A DNA stretch of 64,000 nucleotides from the NCBI RefSeq assembly GCF_037975245.1, contig NC_092574.1, positions 4,582,713 to 4,646,712 on the forward strand. The letters are read 5' to 3'. This stretch comes from Apostichopus japonicus. Its lineage: Eukaryota; Echinodermata; Holothuroidea; Aspidochirotida; Stichopodidae. Shown here piece after piece: positions 13,578 to 26,346 of the stretch. Within the stretch, counting starts at the first letter, position 1; each line of letters begins with the position of its first letter. The position numbers were made by a program, and so were the translations under genes. The notes beneath the pieces are model-generated. The model did not search any database, was not told the origin of the DNA, and was given only the letters and a program-made list of their open reading frames with translations.

Positions 13578-15858
13578 AATCAAAATTATCGGCCCATCAC
13601 ACTCCTGAATACTGACTATAAAATTGGCGCGAAAGCGATAGCTTCTAGATTAAAATCTGTTATCCATAATATCATTGGTCCTCAGCAGACCGGTTTTTTG
13701 AAAAATAGATTTATTGGGGAAAACATTAGATTTGTCTTAGACTTAATAGAGTATTGCTCTCATCAAGAAATCCCAGGGTTTTTGTTTCTTGTAGATTTCG
13801 AAAAAGCCTTTGATAAGTTAGAATGGTCGTTCGTTAAAACAACTCTTTCATATTTCAACTTTGGTATTAGTTTTAAAAATTGGATAGATGTTTTTTATAG
13901 TAACTGTCATAGTTGTATTTGTAACAATGGTTATTCGACGGGTTTCTTTCCACTTCAACGGGGAGTCCGTCAGGGATGCCCATTAAGCCCATATTTATTT
14001 ATCTTGGTGGCCGAGGTATTTGCCATAAAAGTACAGAATAATGAGATCATTAAGGGTATTAGAATAAGTAACACAGAAGTAAAAATTATGCAATATGCCG
14101 ACGACACCACACTTTTGCTTGATGGCAGTGTGACCACGATTACGGAGATGATTCGTATTTTTAAACTGTTAAAAGAAGCTTCAGGTTTGTCTATGAATAT
14201 GTCCAAGTCTAGTCTTTTTCCGCTGGGCCCATTTAGTAATCATATTCCAGCTGCAGTATATGACTTTAATATTACTATTACGCATGGACCAGTTCAGATG
14301 CTTGGGATCACGTTTACGGGTGATGGCAACGATCTGTTCCGGCTGAATTATCAACCGAAACTTTCTAGACTGAAGAATACCTTGAGATTATGGTCATCTA
14401 GAGATTTGACCCCTATAGGGCGTAATATCATTGTGAAAACATTTGCTTTGTCGCAACTCGTTTTCCTATTTATGGTGTTGCCAAATCCCCCGAATAGTTT
14501 CGTAAAGGATTTAGAAAGTATTTTATTCGATTTTATTTGGGCGGGAAACCCCGATAAAGTAAAGGGGCTGGTCATGATTAATACTATTGGCAACGGAGGA
14601 TTAAAAGTTACACACATCATCAGTTTTATAAACAGTTTAAAGTGTACCTGGATTAGGCGATATACAAATGCTATAAACGGTACTTGGAAAATGTTTTTTG
14701 ATATATATTTGAAGCCGTTTGGGAAACAGTTTATTTTTCATTGTAACTGTGCTAAGAATGATGTGAATAGTATAAGAAATTCTTTCATTCGTCAAATAGT
14801 CTATGCTTGGTGTGATATTTCATTCTCTACTCCAACAGAAAATTTCGGTTACCAAGTCATTTGGAACTATTCTCATATTCGTATCGACAACAAAATTGTT
14901 ATGAATCACATTTTAATGGATAGAAATGTTATTTATGTTAGTGACCTGTTTGATGAGCATAATAAGCCGCTAACTTTTGTAAGGTTCAAACAGGTTTTTA
15001 ATGCTGATATACCTTTTACTTTGTATTGGGGTTTAATAAGTGCAATTCCCCAGTGGTGGAAAAGGTCAGGTTGCCATAGTAATGAACAACAATACTATCA
15101 TGTATTTTAATGCCATTCGGGCTAGCTCCATCTCTCAGCATATCTATAAAATGTATTTACATCGATTATCAAAAGTTCCGACTGCAAGAGAGAAATGGAG
15201 TTGCTCCTTTAAAGATCTGACCAAAAAAGACTGGGACAGGTTTTTTAAGATTCCATACTACACTGTATTAGATGCAAAGCTCCAATACTTTCAGTTTAAA
15301 TTTTTACACCGTATTATTGCAACAAATAAACTTTTAGCGTTGATGGGTATAAATGATACAGAGGTCTGTTCCTTCTGTAACAGAGAAACTGAGAATATCG
15401 AACATCTATTTTGGGACTGTAATTTTACTGGATCTTTCATATTAGACGTAGAGAATCGGTTTTTAAAGCAAAAATTCTTCTTTTCAAAACAAAATATTTT
15501 TTTCGGGTACGGAAATGGATATAGTCACCCATATAATTTTCTTATAATACACATGAAGTATTATATCTATGATTGTAAGCGAAATAAGGACTTACCAAAT
15601 ATTTGCGATTTTTTCTATAAATTTAAGTTTGCAATTGATGTTGAACGTTATATCCATTCAAAATAAAGTAAGTGTAAGAAAGATAAAGTAAGTTATATTC
15701 AATTACAACAGGCATTTTCTGAATGCCCAGAGTTGTTCCGTGCTTGAAATTTCATTTAAACGTGTTCTATGCAAGAATCGTAAAAGGTGATTATAATTTA
15801 TAACAATATGTATATGCTATATTAAAAATATAAAATATGCTGAATAAATGGAGAAAGA
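13578..15858 (+). mobile_element. 5'-truncated Tx1/L1-like non-LTR retrotransposon (LINE A)
   Basis: An open frame runs from the edge of the (AAT)n array to a stop at 15108-15110. It opens with YRPITLLNTDYK, a conserved RT block, then FLVDFEKAFDKL (about 13785), RGVRQGCPLSPYLF (about 13965) and the catalytic YADD (14094-14105). A second frame, about 15087-15666, continues the protein after one frameshift near 15060-15110 and holds the C-terminal zinc finger CSFC-x8-H-x4-C (near 15367-15420) of the zf-RVT region. The AP-endonuclease and any ORF1 are missing, so the copy is 5'-truncated and, given the frameshift, dead. After the stop at 15664-15666 there are about 190 bases of 3' UTR and then (AAT)n. 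I place it in the L1/Tx1 group by RT and zf-RVT style; the exact clade is uncertain. A relic of the same family lies at 44.2-44.7 kb. Confidence 0.9.
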
Positions 15859-16062
<204 letters not shown>

Positions 16063-17270
16063 TTGTTTGATTTGAATAATCTCCAGGCAGTGACATATGT
16101 TTTTTACTATAAGACACTTCATTGTACTGAACACACGCCACCTAGTTTTACACTTATAAAGAATATTCAAGAAAATCCCAGACAAATTGATTGATCGACT
16201 TCCATTTATAAATGTTTTTGGGGGATGGGGATGGGGCAGTGGTTAGGTATGATGATTGGTTTTATTGTCAAAAGGAACCAACCAGCTGCTTCACTTATAA
16301 TGGGTAAAACTTGACGCTCTCCCCCTTGGAGCCTTTTGTCAATTATAAACAGGAGACCTGCATCGAGCGCATTTTATGGAACTGCCATGTTGCCTCAAAT
16401 TTTCATCTTGACTTCCGAGTTCTTAATATTTTCCTCACCCACAACCGCATCCCTGTCTTTCTTTATTTCTTTGTCACTATTGTTGTGTCCTGTCATTGCA
16501 ATGAAACGTTTCCCTCCCCCGGCCCCCTCTCCCCCACCACCCTTGAAGACACGGACTTGCCATATCGAACTTTAATTCGAGACTGTTATACTGAGTAGAT
16601 ATAGGTGGAGTACGTGCAGAAGAAAAAGTCCCGAGTTTTAAAGTGCGTAATATTTTATGATGGCATATGTTCCCTATATTAGGGCTATATATCATTTCAC
16701 ATGCATGCACGAGTGTTCTCCCTCAGGAAAAGTGCCGAAAGGAAACAGGAGAACATCTTTCTTGATATGTTCTAAAACAAAATATGTTGTTTCTGTGGCT
16801 TGTATGTCGGAGTACACAAAAGGAAGTAGCCTAATGTGATGCACAAATTGGGTCGATTGAGGCAACTTTAGACCACTTTAGGCTTCCAGTGAGCAGCGTA
16901 CGAAAATTGTTTACTATATACTGAGTAAAGAGGTTTGTTCAAGTCAGACGAACGTACCTAGTGTGTGTGTGCTTCAGTCAATTGGGCAATCATATCCGGG
17001 CGTATATGCTACCATATAGCTTCTCAATTGAGTCAAACGTTGTTGCGCTATAACATAATGCACATTATTTAGTTTAATGGGATAAGTTGCTATAGGTGGT
17101 CTAGAGTTGAATATCCAACTTTGCAAAATAATGAGAATGATCGCTAGGGGCCTAGAGTAAGGCAAATATATGTCACCAAAACAGAACTAGTATTGTTCGA
17201 AACAGGTGACAAACGCCTTCAGTGGAATTACGACCTTCCTTACCGGTTTCGAACCTCATGACATAAAATC
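16063..17270. other. non-coding DNA, nothing recognised
   Basis: No exon with splice sites. The proline- and hydrophobic-rich open frames at 16.3-16.6 kb overlap in two frames and look random. Confidence 0.5.
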
Positions 17271-17272
17271 AG

Positions 17273-17389
17273 CGTCCATAGCCTAGTTGGTTAAGGTGTC
17301 CGCATTTAAAGCAGGAGGCCGGTGTTCGAATCCCAGTGGAGGCTGGAAGTTTTTTCACTGTTCTGGATTTTCCTACTCATTACGTTTTC

Positions 17390-17391
<2 letters not shown>
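17273..17391 (+). mobile_element. tRNA-headed SINE-like element
   Basis: The first 73 bases look like a tRNA: 5' GCGTCCA pairs with TGGAGGC at about 17337-17343 with one mismatch; an A-box TAGCCTAGTTGGTTAAGG; an anticodon-like arm around ATTTAAA; and a B-box GGTGTTCGAATCCC. The anticodon arm is imperfect, and a non-tRNA body follows ('ctggaagttttttcactg...') running straight into (TA)n. That favours a tRNA-derived SINE over a working tRNA gene. Confidence 0.72.
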
Positions 17392-17690
<299 letters not shown>

Positions 17691-18392
17691 GGCTCCCACT
17701 GCTAAGCATCTCCAAGACCTCCCCTACGTCTCCCGCCGTTATCTTACACGTAATGAGATTGGGGCTTTTCATGAACCAGTCGAGCTAGGGTTATGAGATT
17801 AATGTCAACAGCATAACATTTTATCATATTAAAAATAGGGCATAGTATGATCAAAAATTAATTTACGAATTAGAAACATCGCTATGATCAATTACCTCAC
17901 GAATGTGATACATTGATCTGTGAATGGATGGGGGGAAAGCCGGGAAATCGCGGTCGAGGTGCTGAGCTGGTTCGCGAGGTCACAAAAACATCATGTTAAA
18001 TATCTAGTTCATGTCAAGACCTCATCTTTCCACGGTTCGTCATGTAGTACCTTATGGTCCTTTTCGCTGTACTTGTCACCATGTAATCATCACTTTGGCC
18101 TTATCACCACATGAAAGACGGTAATATAGCTTGCTTGCCTATCTTTTGCCTGCTGCATTGCATGCCCTGTTTTTTCCTCCTGTCTTTCCCTACTTTTTCT
18201 TCTTTTCTGGCACGAATCCGTGTTGTCACAGTTGATTGCTCGGGCCCTAGTCATTCTACGATACCGCCACCTACAATTCAGTGGCCTCGAGAGCAAGGTT
18301 GGACTCCGGTACAATTACGTCACCGGACCGTTTTTTAAAGTCGTCATCTTTCTTAAAGTATGTTATAAAAATGGGAATACATTATCCTATAT
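17691..18392. other. non-coding DNA between SINE and LINE B
   Basis: No supported exon. The open frame running into LINE B from 18220 is interrupted by the TA tract and is not a gene start. Confidence 0.5.
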
Positions 18393-18416
18393 GCTATATA
18401 TATATATATACATATA

Positions 18417-18447
<31 letters not shown>
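18393..18447. repeat. (TA)n microsatellite at the 5' edge of LINE B
   Basis: About 55 bases of TA with two variants. LINE coding sequence begins at its right edge. Confidence 0.95.
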
Positions 18448-18452
<5 letters not shown>

Positions 18453-19572
18453 GAAATCATACTTAGCAAACCGTACCCAATGTGTTATTGTGGATCAAAA
18501 TCTGTCAAAGGATGTTACGCTTGCAACTGGAGTCCCACAAGGCTCAGTTCTGGGGCCGTTACTTTACACCTTGTATGTAGCTCCATTGCATGATTTAATC
18601 ATTTCAGCTAATATGCAAACTGTTATTTATGCTGATGACATTCAGTTATTCACATCTTTCCATCCTGATCATTGTTCCGATGCTATTCAAAAAATCCAAA
18701 ACTGTATTGCAGATGTAAAATCATGGGCTATATCAAACAATCTTTTTATCAATGACTCAAAGACTGAAATCCTCCATGCTACCTCGCAATTTAAATCCAC
18801 AACAATCAAATCTATTTCAGTCAAAATTGATCAGACTACCATCACTCCGTCCACGCACGTCAAAAGTCTAGGAGTTGTACTGGATCCCCATCTAAGCATG
18901 AAACAACAGGTCAATGCTGTTTGTAAATCATCATACAATGCCGTACGGAAGATCAGCCGGATACGGAAGTTTTTAACCAAAGATATCACTACAAAACTTG
19001 TATGTTCCTTGATAATGCCCAGGCTTGACTACTGTAACTTCCTTTTATTTGGCCTTCCTGACTCTACACTGAAAAAACTTCAAACTGTTCAGAATTCTGC
19101 TGCCCGGTTAATATCATGTTCATCGCGTCATGATCACATGTCTCCAGTGCTTCAATCACTCCATTGGCTTCCAGTAAAACATCGGTCAATTTATAAGCTC
19201 CTCCTCTTAACGTACAAATCACAACACTCCCTTGCCCCTGGTTACATTACAAATTTAATTCCTCAGTATCATCCTCAACGCCAACTTCGCTCGTTTACAA
19301 AGTGTCTTCTTGCCACCAGCCATACCCCAAACACAAAGTTTTATTTTGGAGAAAGAGCCTTCATCTCTGCTGCACCTCATCTCTGGAACAATCTACCATC
19401 TTCAATTCGCAATGCACCATCGGTTGACTGTTTTAAGCGTCTCTTAAAAACACATTTATTCCAAAATTTACAGTGATTTGTCTTGCATATTTGTGTACTT
19501 GTTTTAAGCGCTTTGAGGCCTTTGCATAAAGCGCTCTATAAATATTTGCTTATTATTGCTTATTATTATTAT

Positions 19573-19575
<3 letters not shown>
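18448..19575 (+). mobile_element. 5'-truncated CR1/jockey-type LINE (LINE B)
   Basis: A single uninterrupted frame from the TA tract to TGA at 19474-19476, about 340 codons. It starts within RT at WMKSYLANRTQ, then GVPQGSVLGPLL (about 18530-18565) and catalytic YADD (18628-18639), then thumb and C-terminal blocks such as SLGVVLDPHLSM, MPRLDYCNFLLFGLP, QNSAARLI and HWLPVKHRS. The 3' end is typical of this group: TTTTAAGCGCTTTGAG, then AAAGCGCTCTATAAAT, then an ATT-repeat tail. The endonuclease and RT fingers are missing. The undamaged frame suggests a fairly young insertion. Clade placement is from motif style only. Confidence 0.92.

Positions 19576-19585
<10 letters not shown>

Positions 19586-19615
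<30 letters not shown>
19586..19615. repeat. (GA)n microsatellite
   Basis: A short TA run (19574-19585) passes into about 30 bases of GA, just after the LINE B tail. Confidence 0.9.
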
Positions 19616-19620
<5 letters not shown>

Positions 19621-19674
19621 TAGGTTGGCGTCTATCTTGGCGCAGAGTGCTCTATGTCCATTGGACAGAGCGGA

Positions 19675-19826
19675 ATATATGTTGATACTAGATGAGACTA
19701 GTGGAACACTAGTAGTTGTAACTCGGAGTTTCACGCGTTATAGCGATCGTCAGACAACTGACGATCGCTATAACGCGTGAAACTCCGAGTTACAACTACT
19801 AGTGTTCCACTAGTCTCATCTAGTAT

Positions 19827-19836
<10 letters not shown>
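19675..19836. repeat. perfect inverted repeat: 79-bp arms, 4-base loop
   Basis: The left arm 19675-19753 and right arm 19758-19836 are exact reverse complements as far as I can check by eye, with loop ACAA at 19754-19757. The arms contain ACTAGTGGAACACTAGT, itself a palindrome, and CGATCG near the loop. TA and GA microsatellites lie to the left and (TA)n to the right. Such a structure could form a cruciform. Possible origins are a MITE with TIRs only, or a replication template switch. Confidence 0.95.

Positions 19837-19884
<48 letters not shown>
19830..19884. repeat. (TA)n microsatellite right of the hairpin
   Basis: About 55 bases of TA directly after the right arm. Confidence 0.95.
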
Positions 19885-19886
<2 letters not shown>

Positions 19887-19924
19887 TAGGCACTCTCATA
19901 ATATTGACCCCTGGCTTTACTCTC

Positions 19925-20012
19925 ACCCCTACCCAACCCACCCCTATTGACCCTCCCCAACCCACCCCTATTGACCCTCCCCAACCCACCCCTATTGACC
20001 CTCCCTCTGGTC
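19925..20012. repeat. 24-bp tandem repeat, about 3.5 copies
   Basis: The unit is close to CCCAACCCACCCCTATTGAC plus CCTC, repeated with almost no change. The proline-rich frame through it is an artefact. Confidence 0.88.
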
Positions 20013-22600
20013 AGGACTTCCCAGGCAGACTTGTAGTGACTCCCTATTCGTACTCGGAATCGGTACATGTACTCGTATACCAGCTGTCGTGGATTAGTTG
20101 TTTCGTACTCGGGGTGTTTCGAAGAGCCCCATATGAAGTACTGCAGAGTTACGTACCCGCCGTACTCATAACAAGGGAATTTATCTTGTACTCTCAACTC
20201 ATTCTGTTGTACTCGATTTACAAGGTTGTCGTGCACTAAGTACCATTTGTTTACCTTTCCGCCTCGATTGGGGGTTCTGCTTGGGGTATCCCAAAGCTTA
20301 AATATGGTGATTTCCAATCGGAACTCGTTCTATCGATGAAAGCTTGTAAATAGTGTTTATTAGGATCGGTCAATGTGCCCGCTCTTGGACTACAGCGTCA
20401 CCCCCGCCACGATTGTATTTCTCTTAATTATTTCTATTCAACAAAGGTAGTATGAGATTTGGACCCCTGGATCCATGGCAGTGACCATTCAGCTGGGAGT
20501 ATGGGAAGCTGGAGCAAAATAGATGTAATTAACTTATCCGAGCATGCAATGCTTGCCTTGGATGGTATGGCCCGGGATACTGGTCTCTTTATATAAGACA
20601 GAGACTGTGTCACTCGGGGTCATGTTGATGCGAAGTATAGGTGCAACCAGCGCGCTAGGCGCCACTAAACAGCACGACTTTCAACGGGATACAGACGAAA
20701 TGCCGTTACGGAATTAAGGACTTAATTTTCCTCTTCTCAATGGCGAACGGTGGTGATGCCTGGAGTAGGAAACGTGTTTACTAGAGTTCATTTGGATATA
20801 TTTGCCTGTCAGAACTGTCTTCCACCGAATCCTCTCTATAGATTGACATATCCAACAGTAGTCCAGTTGGGGATCGTGAGGGACTAGATAAGACGCCATG
20901 TTGAGAGCTTGTCAGCCCGTATTTAAGGTTTTAAAAATAAGATTTCTCTACTGTGATTTCTGACATTTCGACCTCTCTCAGACCAGAAGACCTTATTAAG
21001 TATCACACACCTGAATTTCCAGGGATATAATTAAATCTGGGATGCTACTGGTTGTCTATACACAAACTAACAGAAGACTAGAAAATCCAACTAGAGGAGC
21101 TAGTAATCTAATTCCATAACCATAAAATTTGCATCGTACCAGATGTCCAATGTAAATCATGTTTAAATGCTATGGAGTGCCATACATGACCAACTGACTA
21201 CAAAAACTCATTTTGGGTATTATCATTATTTGTTTTATTGAGAGCAATGTTATAAATAAAGTAAGTTACTAGGTATACTTATCCGTTAGCGTCCAAAAAC
21301 TCGTAGATCTATGGCATAGTTAACAAATCGTGTTTGCTTTGAAACGACATCCATTACATCTTTCCTAACATTAATGAATACACTAACATGACATATTTCT
21401 ATGTGCATTGTGTTAGACGCTACGTCCAAATCGTTCGCTGTAAAATGCCACTGAAATTCGCTCCTTCTGGTGTTTGTATAAAGCAAACACATATACGGGA
21501 TTGACATTTAAATTTCAAAGCAGCTGCGTTTATTTGATTCTAGGCTACACGTCCGATAATTCAACCAAACTTGACGAACAAAGCGAGTAACTAGTGATTA
21601 CATCCAATTCTAATGTTGTGTCGCTAAAAGACTTAAACCTCAATCCCCCTTTCCCCCTTTGTTTCCTCTTACTATTTTCATTATCCAGGTAATGCTGGTT
21701 TCCTTAGTTCCCAGCAACCCCTATGAGCACACCCCCCCCCCCACATATCTATATCAATAGGGGTATCGGACTTGGGATGTGGAAACTACCTCTACACAAT
21801 TGGGGAACACCGAGTAACTGTAAGAGTCTAGTCTCTGAGGGGCTGTGCGAACGTGGCCAAGCTGCAGTACCTAATTGGTGACGCTATTCTTAATCATCAA
21901 ACCAAAGCCAATTCTCGGATCCTCGTAACACTAACAGCCTATGTTGTTGTCTCTCTCCACACACACACACATCCATTAGCATTAGCAACATATTGGTCTC
22001 ACATGTTCATTACTTTATTTAGTTCTAAATTTGATACGGAGTATTAACAAAAGTCGGTACCTCAGTGAGGTTGTCCCTATAACATAACCTAAAAGGCCTA
22101 TACTGACGTCAATTCCAGTAGTAACACTGCTTACTTCCACAATGAAAAGAAATACGATGAGAAAGTGTTTCAGCCCCCAGTAATAATACCGTTGGAGCTG
22201 TGATGTTTAGTGCCATTAAATATTTGATAAAGTTTCTGTTTGTAAGCAAGTGCTCCTGATGTAATTTATGACATGTTTGAAAGAGATTCCTTGACAAAAC
22301 TTTCATGTATATCAAGTTATATTTCTAGTTATATTTATGTTTTCAGTTAGATTGAACCCGGGACCGACACGTAACAGGTGTAGCCTGCGGCAATATACAT
22401 GGTCAAAAAGGCAACCCTTACATGACCCTTGAATCAGGAAAGCTCCCTTTGTTTAAAAGTTTATTGTGGGAAATAATGTTGTGACAATGTTGTACTAAAG
22501 TTCTTCAATATTGAACTTTGTGACAAACAATATTATTGTTCAAAAGCATTTCTTCAGTAAAGATGGTAGATGGGATGTAATAGTCCCCGCCCCCCCCCCC
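20013..22600. other. non-coding DNA, no gene recognised
   Basis: Open frames on both strands are short, have no splice context and match nothing I know. A C-run patch lies near 21729-21742. Confidence 0.5.
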
Positions 22601-22686
22601 ACTTTATCTGTTGCAGGGTTACGTCCCTCGTGTTATACCAATTGCAGGGGCGTATCCAGGATTTTCTAACCCGGGGGGCGCGAATT

Positions 22687-22783
22687 ACTATCTAAGCGGA
22701 GCGCCACCATCGGTTGGCGCGCAGCGTACAAGAAAATTTCTGGTTTTGATACCACCCAGATCACCGGAAATGGTACTTCTCAG
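22687..22783 (+). repeat. dispersed GC-rich repeat, copy 2
   Basis: Reads TCTAAGCGGAGCGCCACC, then GTTGGCGCGCAGCGTACA, then AGAAAATTTCTGGTTTTG and ends with a CCAGATCACCGGAAATGG-like block. It is preceded by 'ggggcgtatccagg' and a G-rich boundary (22645-22680), probably the start of a larger composite repeat that extends to about 23230. Confidence 0.82.
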
Positions 22784-23600
22784 CCTTGAAAATGACCAAC
22801 CAGATGTACACTTTTTGCCTGAGCACCAAGTATTTCCCAATAGTTTTTTTTCATCCATAACCTTTTCGAAGATTGTCACCAGTCACAAATCATGTTCGAC
22901 CTCATCGCATGACCTGTGGATCATTGCTTTTGTAGGTGATTCTACGTCGCGGCCCACAATATCCGTCAGCCCCACTTTTCAAGGTTTTAAGCCCATTATT
23001 TGTTCAAAATTTGAAAATTCACATTCTCGTGAATAAAACTCACTTCAAAACATACCCATAATGTCGCACAAAATTTCATCAATGGACAACCAATATAGAA
23101 AAACCTCCATCAACCCCTAGCAGACCGGTCAAAATTGCATAGCTCCCAACTCTTGAGAAGGCAAATGCTGGTTCATGCCACGAATCGCCGTCCTGGGGGA
23201 GGGGTGTAAGGGGAGGGGGTGTCCCCCTCCCCTTTTAATTTTTTTTTGGAATCCTGGTGATGCCTGCATGTAAAATGGTGGCACTTAGAAAGGCTTTTGT
23301 CACCCGAAATTTTCTGAGAAATATGCATTTTTTTGTGTGTAACATCAATAAATTGAATAGTAGGTGATAATTCATTCTTTCCCGTGCATGAAAATGTCCG
23401 CTGCTCGCCCCAATGAAAAGAAATATAGGCTAATTTGTGGTTCAAATGATGCTGTAAAGGAGGTTTTATACTCTATTATGCTAAATGCTAAAGAAATGAT
23501 GGTTGCTAAGTCAAAATTTAATGCAATTTTTTTATGTATACTTGACAATTACAATGTGGGTTTTTCGGTAGCTTGCGCGGGTCAGCGGGTTTGGGTGTTA
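22784..23600. repeat. probable body of a composite dispersed repeat
   Basis: The 141-codon open frame across 22611-23036 starts inside the repeat and has no domain that I recognise. The block around 23185-23235 (CGCCGTCCTGGGGGA, then a G-rich run, then CCCCCTCCCC) recurs in inverted form near 55330-55375 and weakly near 12830-12860, so these belong together. Confidence 0.5.
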
Positions 23601-23920
23601 GAATGCGATTGTTTACATTAGCATCCCGCGGTATACTGCGCAACTTTGACGGACCGTACGGTATACGATGGCATGCGATGTAGGCCTAATAGCCGATGCT
23701 TGCTTATATGATATTGGCACTAACATGTTGAACGCGCGCGGAGCGCGCGAAAATTTTTGGTTATTTTTTTCGGGCAAGTCGGACAGTTTTGAGGCTGTTC
23801 ATCCTGGAACGCCATTTTCATGCTCACTGATATGATGTGATATCTGCTGTTTGCTTTACAAATTCGAACAGGCGCGTAGCGAGGAATTTGCCAAGGGAGA
23901 GGCGATGCCTGTAGGCAAAG

Positions 23921-24095
23921 TATCTAAGCGTTGCGCCACCATAAGTTGGCGCGAAGCGTACAAGAAAAGTTTGACCGAAAATGCCTCCCAGATCGCTGGA
24001 AATGGCACTACCCAGGACCATTTGTTGGCGCGAAGCGTACAGGGCAAATTTTGGCCGAAAATGCCTCCCAGATCGCTGGAAATGACACTTCACAG
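23921..24095 (+). repeat. dispersed GC-rich repeat, copies 3 and 4 (tandem)
   Basis: One full copy (TATCTAAGCGTTGCGCCACC start) is followed by a second, shortened copy beginning at TTGGCGCGAAGCGTACAGGG (about 24025). Both end in the same CCTCCCAGATCGCTGGAAATG block, so this is a partial tandem duplication. A G-run lies at about 24151-24160. Confidence 0.85.
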
Positions 24096-24465
24096 GCCTT
24101 GTAAGTTGCATCTGAGCACTAGCAATATCATAAAAAAAATATGCTGAAGTGGGGGGGGGGGCGGTCGCCCCCTTCCCGAAATGCGTCATGTTCCCCGACG
24201 ACACGGTCGAGTTCAAGACCAGCCACAGTTGGTTTCATAGCACAATTCTACAATTGTTTAAGGCGTATATACACACACACGCGTTATGGTAGACCATATA
24301 TAGTATATATATAGATCATGAGTGAGAGAGGAAAAAATGGAAACGTCAAAATGGAGTTGTCGGTGTAAGGGGTAGGGTGAGGCACACGCCCCTTCCGAAA
24401 TCCTTGATCCGTCACTGGCTACCCTGTGTATATAATAGGGATCAGCGCTGTAATGATGTCACTGT

Positions 24466-24630
24466 TCCTCTTTCTCTTCCCGGTGTCTTGGCGTTTTTCT
24501 TTTACTCCCTCCTTTTCTCCCTTTTTTCTCTTTCTTCTTTTTCTTTTCCCTTCCTTCCTCTCCTCCTCCTCTTTTTCCCCCTCTTTTTTCTTCTCTTTTT
24601 TTTCTCTCCTCTTTTTCTTACCCGGGGGGC
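24466..24630. repeat. polypyrimidine tract (C/T on the + strand)
   Basis: About 150 bases of almost pure C and T, ending in a short palindromic GC-rich block (CCGGGGGGCGCGCGCCCCC) that is another boundary of the 'gcgtatccgggg' repeat class, here on the - strand (24620-24665). Open frames are low-complexity artefacts. Confidence 0.85.
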
Positions 24631-24665
24631 GCGCGCCCCCAACGCCCCCCCCGGATACGCGCCTG

Positions 24666-26340
24666 AATTGGCAACTTGTTTGGGAGTTTAAAATCTAATA
24701 TATTATTTGACAAGTCGAATTTGTTTATTTGTTTATTTATTTGTTTTATTATCACACAAAAATTACAATGTGAAAGGAAGTCTTCTATAAAGTCTGAGTT
24801 GGCTTAAAAGGAATTGTACGTGAAACTATGTATCACAACTTTAATATAAGCTCTCAAACGTCATTCACTCGTTAATACCCCCCCCCCACCCCCCACCCCC
24901 CACCCCCCAAACATCCGAGTTTGTACAAGCAAACCTCCATGGTACAAGTATATAGACTAAAAGAACAACAGATACCTCTTTTGTGAGTATCATTTGACGG
25001 TGTAGAAAATTATGCAGTCCAACTACCGTAAACAACCGTACCCTGTGTCGACTTATTACGTCATCATACGTATCGACCAACCAACCAGCGCTGTCGGTCA
25101 GGGCGTAGCCAAATTCAGATTAGGATTTGGAAAGCACCAACCATGTACAATACTGGGGCCCTAACGGGGGGGGGTGTCATATTGTTCCCCAGTCTGGTTA
25201 CGGGCCTGTGTATAGGTAGTTACTGTCCCGTGTTAATATGTTACAAAACTTCTAGTATATGAAGGCAAACTTGTGAAGGGCCTGATGAGAAGAAAAGTTT
25301 GTCCTCGGCCCCCAATTTGTAGCAAAATACGTACAGTGCAAAAGTAGCTCCGGTCAGGAAGTTTTTAGAGCCCTGGTTGCATTAACTTTGGTATTGCCTA
25401 TAACGAGAAAATTTAAAAGTTCGAATGGACATACGTCTTTCAGTCGGATCGTATACCGGGCTTGACTGATGTAGTCCAGCATATCCCGCCTTTTTGGCAC
25501 ATCTAATGGGACCTAAACTGCTAGGAAGGCCGAACATGAGACAATTCAAGTTCTTTCATAGTGCTGTTCTATAAAATAAGCTAACAACCATGACTCGATC
25601 GTCGAAAGGAATCCCAAGTAAGCATACATGGGATCATAAGTTACAAGGTATAGCAGATCATTTATGATATGTATTGGATATGCATCATTGCGTGATTTAT
25701 ACCTGTCTTTAACATTAACACAACCCCACATCAAACCTGCCAACTTGCCGGACCAACTCCAAAATAGGATGATTTACCATCCCAAAATATAGGAAGATAA
25801 GGGGAAGTTAGGAATATCGAACTAAAACAAGATAGGGATATAAAACATACATATATATCATAGAATCTTTGGGTTACTATCGTGCATACTTTTACAACAA
25901 CAACACAGAGGCATATAAAAGTATAACGTGTTAGCGCTGCAGAACATAGTGGATATAAACATTTTTTACAAGTATTTCCCGAAAACAACGTAGATCCTCT
26001 CCTTGTTCCTAACGCAGATAGAACCATACCGACGGCCTATTTCTGATCACAGTTTAGAAGGGAAAAATATTGGAAATACTTGAAACTTTTGCTGGGAGAC
26101 TTCCACAGGAAATCCGGGAGAGATAGCAAGCCACCATACTGTCAGTGGCAAAACGGGACATATTTTATTCTCTGCCTTTCCGTTGGCTATAGTCCATATC
26201 TTCAAATGGAGCCCACCCTTGCTAGTAAAGCCCTGTTCTTAAATCAGAATGTTCCGCCTATCGACATACATACTAAACTAACATGTGGTTCAGCCCACGG
26301 AAATTGCATTGATTTCTGTGGTTCAGCAGGGTTCGAACTG
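24666..26340. other. non-coding DNA, no gene recognised
   Basis: Contains a C-run patch (about 24881-24910). No exon supported. Confidence 0.45.
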
Positions 26341-26346
26341 TATCCT

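Noticed and set aside
13300-13583. Poly-Ile, poly-Asn and poly-Leu frames
   Set aside because: Artefacts of (AAT)n; the same holds for 15791-16141.
17273-17345. A functional tRNA gene
   Set aside because: The acceptor stem has a mismatch, the anticodon arm is poor, and a SINE-like body follows.
22611-23036. 141-codon open frame
   Set aside because: It begins inside the dispersed GC-rich repeat and has no domain or splice context.
24377-24698. Phe/Leu/Ser-rich 90-104 codon frames
   Set aside because: Translations of a polypyrimidine tract.
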